DNA of 64,000 bases from Rhynchonema sp. JSB1_4 (taxonomy: Eukaryota > Nematoda > Chromadorea > Monhysterida > Xyalidae). The stretch is taken from the NCBI GenBank assembly GCA_030248065.1, contig JASAMV010000318.1:19094-83093 (forward strand), read 5' to 3'. This document shows positions 58,803-64,000 of this stretch, in pieces. The translations under genes and the position numbers were made by a program. The first letter of the stretch is position 1. Each line of letters begins with the position of its first letter. The notes below the pieces were generated by a model, which saw only the letters and a list, made by a program, of their open reading frames with translations, was not told the origin of the DNA and made no database searches.

Positions 58803-59676
58803 TTTGAGGGTGGTTTGGCTCAAATCAAGCGATAAAGCCTTAAAAGTCGATCTGATAATGAAAGTAAGTGCATTCGGTTTCGGAACAATGCGCTCACCAC
58901 CGAAATTATAACGTCAAACTAATAATCAAAGCTTGTATTGTACTTATAGTTTCCAAACTTGTCGTGGCTGGCTGAATACATCAAAACAAGTCCAGTTTGG
59001 TTATACAATTATGGCGCTTGTGTTTACAATGGCTACCAATGGCAACCACTTCTATGCTAAAAGGCACAAGTGGCACTGGACTGCATTTCATGCACACCTA
59101 GCTGCAGGTGCTGATTCACATAAGCCTCCTGATGTCAGACTTGGTGTCTGGTTTGGTTCTGTCCGCAGTTGGGGCGAGCTTTCAGCCCCTGAATGCAGCG
59201 AACCAATAAGATTAAGTAGACATAAGTGCCAAAACCAAGAACAACACGCACTTATTTTTTTTCATTTTATCATAACAAATAATTTTGGTATCACAAACTT
59301 CGACTTCGCATAAATATTGGCGCTTTTCCGATTCTATGTAAATCACTACCTACCCACATATGCGTCGTATTCGAACGCTTTTTTCACGATACCCTCGATA
59401 TAAAACGCACTGTCAGCACACAACCGAAATAAAATCCCAATGACATGGTTTGGAAAAAGGATATATAAAAGGGCTGAATAACAGCCTTATGGTAATTAAT
59501 GATTCAAAAAGTCACACAAATTTTGTCAGCAATGTTGTTCTTGCTTGTTGCTCTTTCTAGATCGCGTCTGATTTGAGCAGCAACTCCAAACTGGAAAGAA
59601 TGAGCTTGAATTCAGTAAATTTCAGCCCAGAAAATGATTCTGCATGACTGATCAAAACACGCCATTTTTCAGCTTG

Positions 59677-60910
59677 TCAACATTTGCCATCCAGTACTGA
59701 CTTTGCCAGCAGTCCTTTGTTGACACTGTCGAGTTCTTTAGGTTTGTCCATCAACTGGATCCAGTCCAACCGGCCCATCACACGATCGGTGCCAAATTCT
59801 ACTTTCGTGTCGGGCGCTTTGAGATAAAGGAAGTCGACGCGCTCGTTCGCTTTCGACCGATCGGTCGTCGCTCGATGAGTATATCCTGATGAATGAACCG
59901 GGCCAATTTGATTGATCGATCGATTGATTGAATGCGACTGGCGGATGGATGGATTGATTCTAATGATTGATTTATGGATTCTTTGATTCAATCAAAGGTT
60001 GTGGTTTAAAGATTCGGTGATTGATTTATTGACCCAGTGATTGATTGAACCATTCACTTGATTGATTTATTGATTGTGTGATGGATTGATCGTTAAACTG
60101 ATTGGTGAATTGAACGATTGATTAGTTAATAGGTTTATCGATATTGATTGAATGATTGTTTGCGGTTACAGTTGTTTGCCGGATTGATCTAACCGGGGTT
60201 CACAGTCACAGGGTATGCACTTCGCCAGGCATCGGTGTAGTTGAGGATTTCGAAATCTGACGATTGCCACCACCTGAATTTTTCCTTCTCATGCGGACAA
60301 TGTCCAGTCCGGCCGCTCAACTCGTTCCAATCGATGTGTGAAGGCTCGTAGAAATGACCACCGATCACGTAGTAGTCCATCTGATGCGTACAAGTCGAGT
60401 ATGAATTTGTGATCCAGATTTGCGCCTACCACAGTACGTGTGTGGCCAGTTTTTTTACTTTATCGCTCAGAGCCGACGTGAGGGGCTTTTTTGGCGAATA
60501 TGTTTGTGCAAAATTTGATGAGCTTCAAGCAATCAAGCTTATGTGTCATAATATTGGGATCAGCATATTCATATTGTCAGGTTATTTTGATGTTTCTGTC
60601 GTGTTGTCTATGTTCATACCTTGCGCTCCAATTGTTTTTGGGCATCGTGGATAAGCATGAACACGGCATGTAGAACGTCATGACGAACTGAACACATTAA
60701 TCAACTATATATTGCATATATGAGTTCGTGAGCGCGAGGGGTTACGAACGGCAAGGTGTGTATCCTGGCTGGTTCACAAATCAAAGAAATGGATTTCGCT
60801 CATGTTGCACAAAATAAGTTGACCAGTATATATGTACGTCCTCAAGACAATAAATTTACTTGCAGTTGACACCAAACTTGGTGAGCATTCTCCATGTTGT
60901 CGAATTGATC
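59677..60910 (-). CDS. EEP-fold (endonuclease/exonuclease/phosphatase) protein, 3' exons
   Basis: Exons, minus strand: one ending at 60860 (start unresolved, about 60910), 60194-60380, and 59677-59884 with stop, phase-consistent. The C-terminal half of an EEP domain is clear: YYVIGGHFYEPSHIDW corresponds to the catalytic GGDFNEPSHxDW block, followed by SDFEILNYTDAWRSAYPVTV, NPGYTHRAT and ERVDFLYLKAP (family ERIDFIYYKG). The catalytic Asp and Asn of GDFNEP are His and Tyr here, which predicts loss or change of catalysis. The usual C-terminal SDHR block is not seen (VMGRLDWIQLMDKP in its place). The N-terminal half of the domain was not found; it may lie at 61-63 kb in unrecognised exons. The upstream cysteine-rich exons on the same strand could belong to the same gene. 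Confidence 0.6.
59915..60190. repeat. Degenerate TGATTGAT repeat in an intron
   Basis: A run of TGATTGATT/GATTGATTTATTGATT variants fills the intron between the last two EEP exons. A similar shorter run is near 63200-63340. Low-complexity; no other function seen. Confidence 0.8.
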
Positions 60911-62445
60911 TTTCATCAAAAAATCGACATCCGAAGTTTCAGTTTTGTGAACTCTACATACTTTGTTATTCGCAACACCCCGTCTCTTGATCCCACTGAT
61001 GCTAGCTAAAAATTGTGTCAAGCTCGTGCGTACCCGTAACCGTTAACTCCTCGATAAAAAATCATTTTCTAAAATTCGCAAGCGTCCGATGAACTGCTGA
61101 AACTTATGAACACATTTAGTCATGAAAACATGGTTCAATCATCCAAATTTGGTTGGGTGTATTGCGTGTAATGTTTAAAAGTAACGGGTCATCTTTACAC
61201 TGGGCTGGCGTGAACCCCTTGTTGCAGATGTAGTCGGGTCAGTTGTTAAGATCCAGCGCGTCATATGAAACGAACAAGATCTGAATGCAAAAGCTGCAGT
61301 AGTGCATGCACAATAAATTATCGTTAAAATTCAACTGTTCTAGTTACTATAAAGAAATTGTATGAACAGCACAAACATATACTTCCCCACCATCATTAGT
61401 GGACTGACTACAACCAGCAAACTGCCAGTAGCGGTCGAACCGTTGGTGCTGTTCTGAAACATTGGGACCACGGAACTTGAAGGCAAAGCTGCACATGACG
61501 ACATAAATCTGTAGTTCTTGCTTGTACAGTATTTTGTTCATCGTGGGAAAACACCCTTTGCGATGATGAGCTTTTGACAACGAAAACTAGCTTTTCGCTT
61601 CGCCGCATAATGGCTTTAGTTGCAGCACTGTGTGCCTCATTAAAAATTTCAATTTTTAAGTCAAACGCAGTTCTGAGCCTGTGCATGGACTTGTTACTTA
61701 CTGTCAGAGGTCGATTCAGAGCTCAACTCACCACAGAAAACAGTCTTTGCTGGGATTTGACTGCATCTTTTCGAATGAGTACCATGTTCACGCGAGGCAT
61801 ATGCGCAAGGTCATGCAACGTATCGTGCATCACAAATTCATCCGTTGTGAACGTTTAGTTGAATCTGACATCCTGAAAGAAATCCGCATGTTCCCGATTG
61901 AAAACTGAGCCTTCGATCACGGAATAAATACAAATTTAAATACTTAATTTTTTGACATTTTGATTTCCACTTTCTATCGCCCTGCCAGGATTGATGCTGA
62001 CACACCAACACAAACGCACAACGTTCCATACTTTCTGCGTGGAGGGGCTTAAAGCTCCAGAAACAGTTGCATTCTTGAATATCATGTTTAAAATGTCGTG
62101 GCTTAGGTTGGACCTGTTCCTACCCATGGTACTAGCCTCTATAAATGCTATGTCAGTCGATTTTTCGTTGAGAAACTAAATAAACGCGTTGTCGAATTTG
62201 ATTCCTGTTACTCGGTACTCTGCGTCCAAAACTGGAAAAAAGTTGAGCTGAAAAAAAGACTAGGTAGACTAAAATGTCGTCACAATCCACTGCGGAAGTA
62301 AAACCCACAGCAGGGTGTGCATTGCCCAGCTGAGATGCAGGAGACCGTTAAGCTGACCTTAAAGCGGCGCATATACGGCGTCAAATTATGTACACCGCCT
62401 CCGGTCCGGCACGTTTAAAATAAATAAGCAGTGTTTGGGTTGTTG
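60911..62445. other. Region without an assignable gene
   Basis: Open frames on both strands (for example minus 61347-61686 with FAFKFRGPNVSEQHQRFDRY) may include exons of the flanking minus-strand gene or genes, but no splice-consistent model or family was found. Confidence 0.35.
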
Positions 62446-62672
62446 GGTGATATTGTCGAAACGGTGTAAAGGTCAGCTGGGTGTAAAGGTTGGTGGAAAG
62501 CTCGGTCGACAGCTGAGTGAGATAGACCTCGGTGTAAACTTGAAACATTCCACGTTAATAACAGGCAATGTTTCACGTTTACACCGAGCTACGCCGACCG
62601 GGGGCTTTCGACCGAACTTTACGCCGACCTTTACGCCCAACTGACCTTTACACCCGTTTCGAAAATTCCACC
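62446..62672. mobile_element. Fold-back element with GTGTAAAGGTC arms, copy 2
   Basis: Same family as 23588-23808: CGAAACGGTGTAAAGGTCAG at the left, the complement at the right, and the shared core TTGAAACATTCCACGTTAAT. Arm repeats have been rearranged between copies. Confidence 0.75.
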
Positions 62673-62699
62673 CGTTCTCTCCTGAGTTCAATACCCAGC

Positions 62700-63760
62700 C
62701 GGGCAAGCACGGTTGGTAATACCGGCGCAGCCTTCAAGGGGCACTGTCAACTTGATCGGGCCCATTTAGTGGCGTACACGGACATCTATCTGTACTCGTG
62801 GTGTCCGAATAGCGAACTAGAACCGGAAACTTTTAGGTGTGAATGTCTCGCGCGCACCAACCCATGATTCTGACGGTCGGCATCCAGCCCTTCGGGATCA
62901 CGCAGGGTTTGTAGTGCCCAATCGACTGCCGCGTACTTTGTCTGTTGGCACTCGATGACTTGTTCGAATTAATGGGCTGCTGAATCGAAAATTAGGAACG
63001 AGCTTATTGAAGAACATGGAATAACTGCAGATAGAAATGATCTGGTGATGTTGAACTAACGTCGGGTGATTCCCGGGTCACGTACGCGTTAAGTCCACAT
63101 TTTACGCGCTGCTTGTAGCCGACCGGGTGGTAGGTTCGCTGTTCATCAAACGGGGACGGCTCAAAGTTCTTGCCCTTTGGGTAGAAAGGGAGACAACCTG
63201 CATCGTTGATTGAGTGATTCGTTGAATCTCCAATTGAATATACAAAATGACTGTTAAGAGATATATGGACTGGTGTAGAGAGTTTCGACAATTGTATAAC
63301 TGATTGATTCATTGAGTGTTAATTTAACCGATTTTGACGTTGATGGATCTGATATACTCAATGGCACAGATTAGTAGCCAACTTTCCTACTAACCAAACA
63401 CACAACCGGTCAACGGGCTGTTATACTCGCCCATCACACATTGATGGATCTGACTTGTGTAGGAGTTGAACGGATGGCTCGAAATCAGCGTCGGAGCGCA
63501 CGTCCAGGTTTTGAAAGTGCCTAAACACGGAAAGTTTCTGTGATTTTCCGCTTGTGGATATAAGTTCAGAATGAGATCATATAGAGTAAGATCACGAAAC
63601 GACTCACCAATGTAGCACGAGTTTATTGTCACCACATCGTGCTGCTTGGTGCCATTTTTATAATCGTCAACTTTAATCATGTCTATGTGGTCCTCAGGCA
63701 AGCAACAAAATGGGTCGCGGCAGGCTATAACAAATTGAATCGTTTTGCAGACCTAAAATT
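62700..63760 (-). CDS. Unidentified cysteine-rich protein, partial exons
   Basis: At least four likely exons on the minus strand. One near 63600-63720 encodes CRDPFCCLPEDHIDMIKVDD and ends IGE/GTGAG. The next, near 63405-63521, encodes TFKTWTCAPTLISSHPFNSY then IHQCVMGEYNSPLTGCVF. One near 63058-63198 encodes GCLPFYPKGKNFEPSPFDEQ then YKQRVKCGLNAYVTRESPD. One near 62820-62965 encodes VIECQQTKYAAVDWALQTLR. Splice sites are good and the first junction is in phase. The many cysteines suggest a secreted or luminal protein. I do not recognise the family. It may be the N-terminal part of the EEP-fold gene downstream, or a separate gene running in from beyond the window. Confidence 0.45.
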
Positions 63761-63792
63761 GCAATGCATTTATTTTGACAAAAACCAACTTG

Positions 63793-64000
63793 TATTGGTC
63801 GCACAATGACTATATAATAATTGATCAAAGAATAAATTCCTGATTTTCACGTTCAGTCGCTCTGAACCACTGTGCTATTTGTAATTCTCTCAAAACATTT
63901 TCATCTGAAAGTAAGAAAGCACAGCCCATTATAGGGTCTGAGACATTTTTCTGACCACATACATTCTTTGTGTGTGATCGCGCAACGCAACGTCGTTGCC
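63793..64000. mobile_element. TTGGTCGCACAATGACT miniature element, cut by window end
   Basis: Begins TATTGGTCGCACAATGACTATATAA like 4944-5221 and 55691-55967. The interior is diverged and the polymerase III-like patch appears as its complement (ACCACTGTGCTATTTG), so this copy is a rearranged or different subfamily. Confidence 0.6.

Noticed and set aside
59915..60190. TGATTGAT repeats as a CRISPR-like array
   Set aside because: There are no regular spacers, and the sequence is an intronic simple repeat in an animal genome.

Overview
This window is animal nuclear DNA. Genes are split into many small exons, introns are mostly 45-150 bases with a strong TTTCAG-type 3' splice site, and the products are animal proteins: a Qa-SNARE syntaxin, the mitochondrial factor SDHAF2, a DAXX-like histone chaperone, a DEK_C/SWIB chromatin protein, a C-type lectin and a TMEM272-like membrane protein. 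The splice signals and the close packing of some genes resemble small-genome invertebrates such as nematodes or tardigrades. The species cannot be named from the sequence.

Layout. 0-10 kb is mostly non-coding: a 0.65 kb hairpin, a satellite of about 155 bases, several miniature transposons, and a hAT-like element with a perfect 8-base target duplication. 10.5-12.3 kb holds a secreted double C-type lectin gene between two diverged direct repeats. 14.2-21.4 kb is the DEK_C/SWIB gene; its second intron is a 4.3 kb stack of nested non-autonomous transposons. 22.2-32.0 kb (arm A) and 39.6-51.9 kb (arm B) form a large imperfect inverted repeat. Arm A carries complete syntaxin, SDHAF2 and DAXX-like genes, head to tail on the minus strand. 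Arm B carries the same genes on the plus strand, but its syntaxin lacks the first three exons. The spacer (32-39.6 kb) holds those three syntaxin exons and then nested repeats. 51.9-53.4 kb is a third, inverted and broken DAXX fragment copied from arm B; a 2.1 kb transposon that also sits inside the arm B DAXX gene follows it. 56-59 kb carries a TMEM272-like gene, 59.7-60.9 kb the 3' exons of an EEP-fold (endonuclease/exonuclease/phosphatase) protein, and 62.7-63.8 kb exons of an unidentified cysteine-rich secreted-type protein, all on the minus strand.

Three results stand out. First, a syntaxin-SDHAF2-DAXX cluster with about 250-base gaps (operon-like) has been duplicated as a palindrome; the arms differ mainly by transposon insertions. 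Second, a DAXX homologue is recognisable from its histone-binding-domain motifs and a C-terminal SUMO-interaction motif. Third, many non-autonomous transposons share one design: hAT-like CAGTG ends and 8-base target duplications, or TA-flanked ends, with arms filled by a short family-specific motif in inverted orientation. They are nested inside one another. Gene models come from hand-traced splice sites with consistent phase; no search or transcript data were available.
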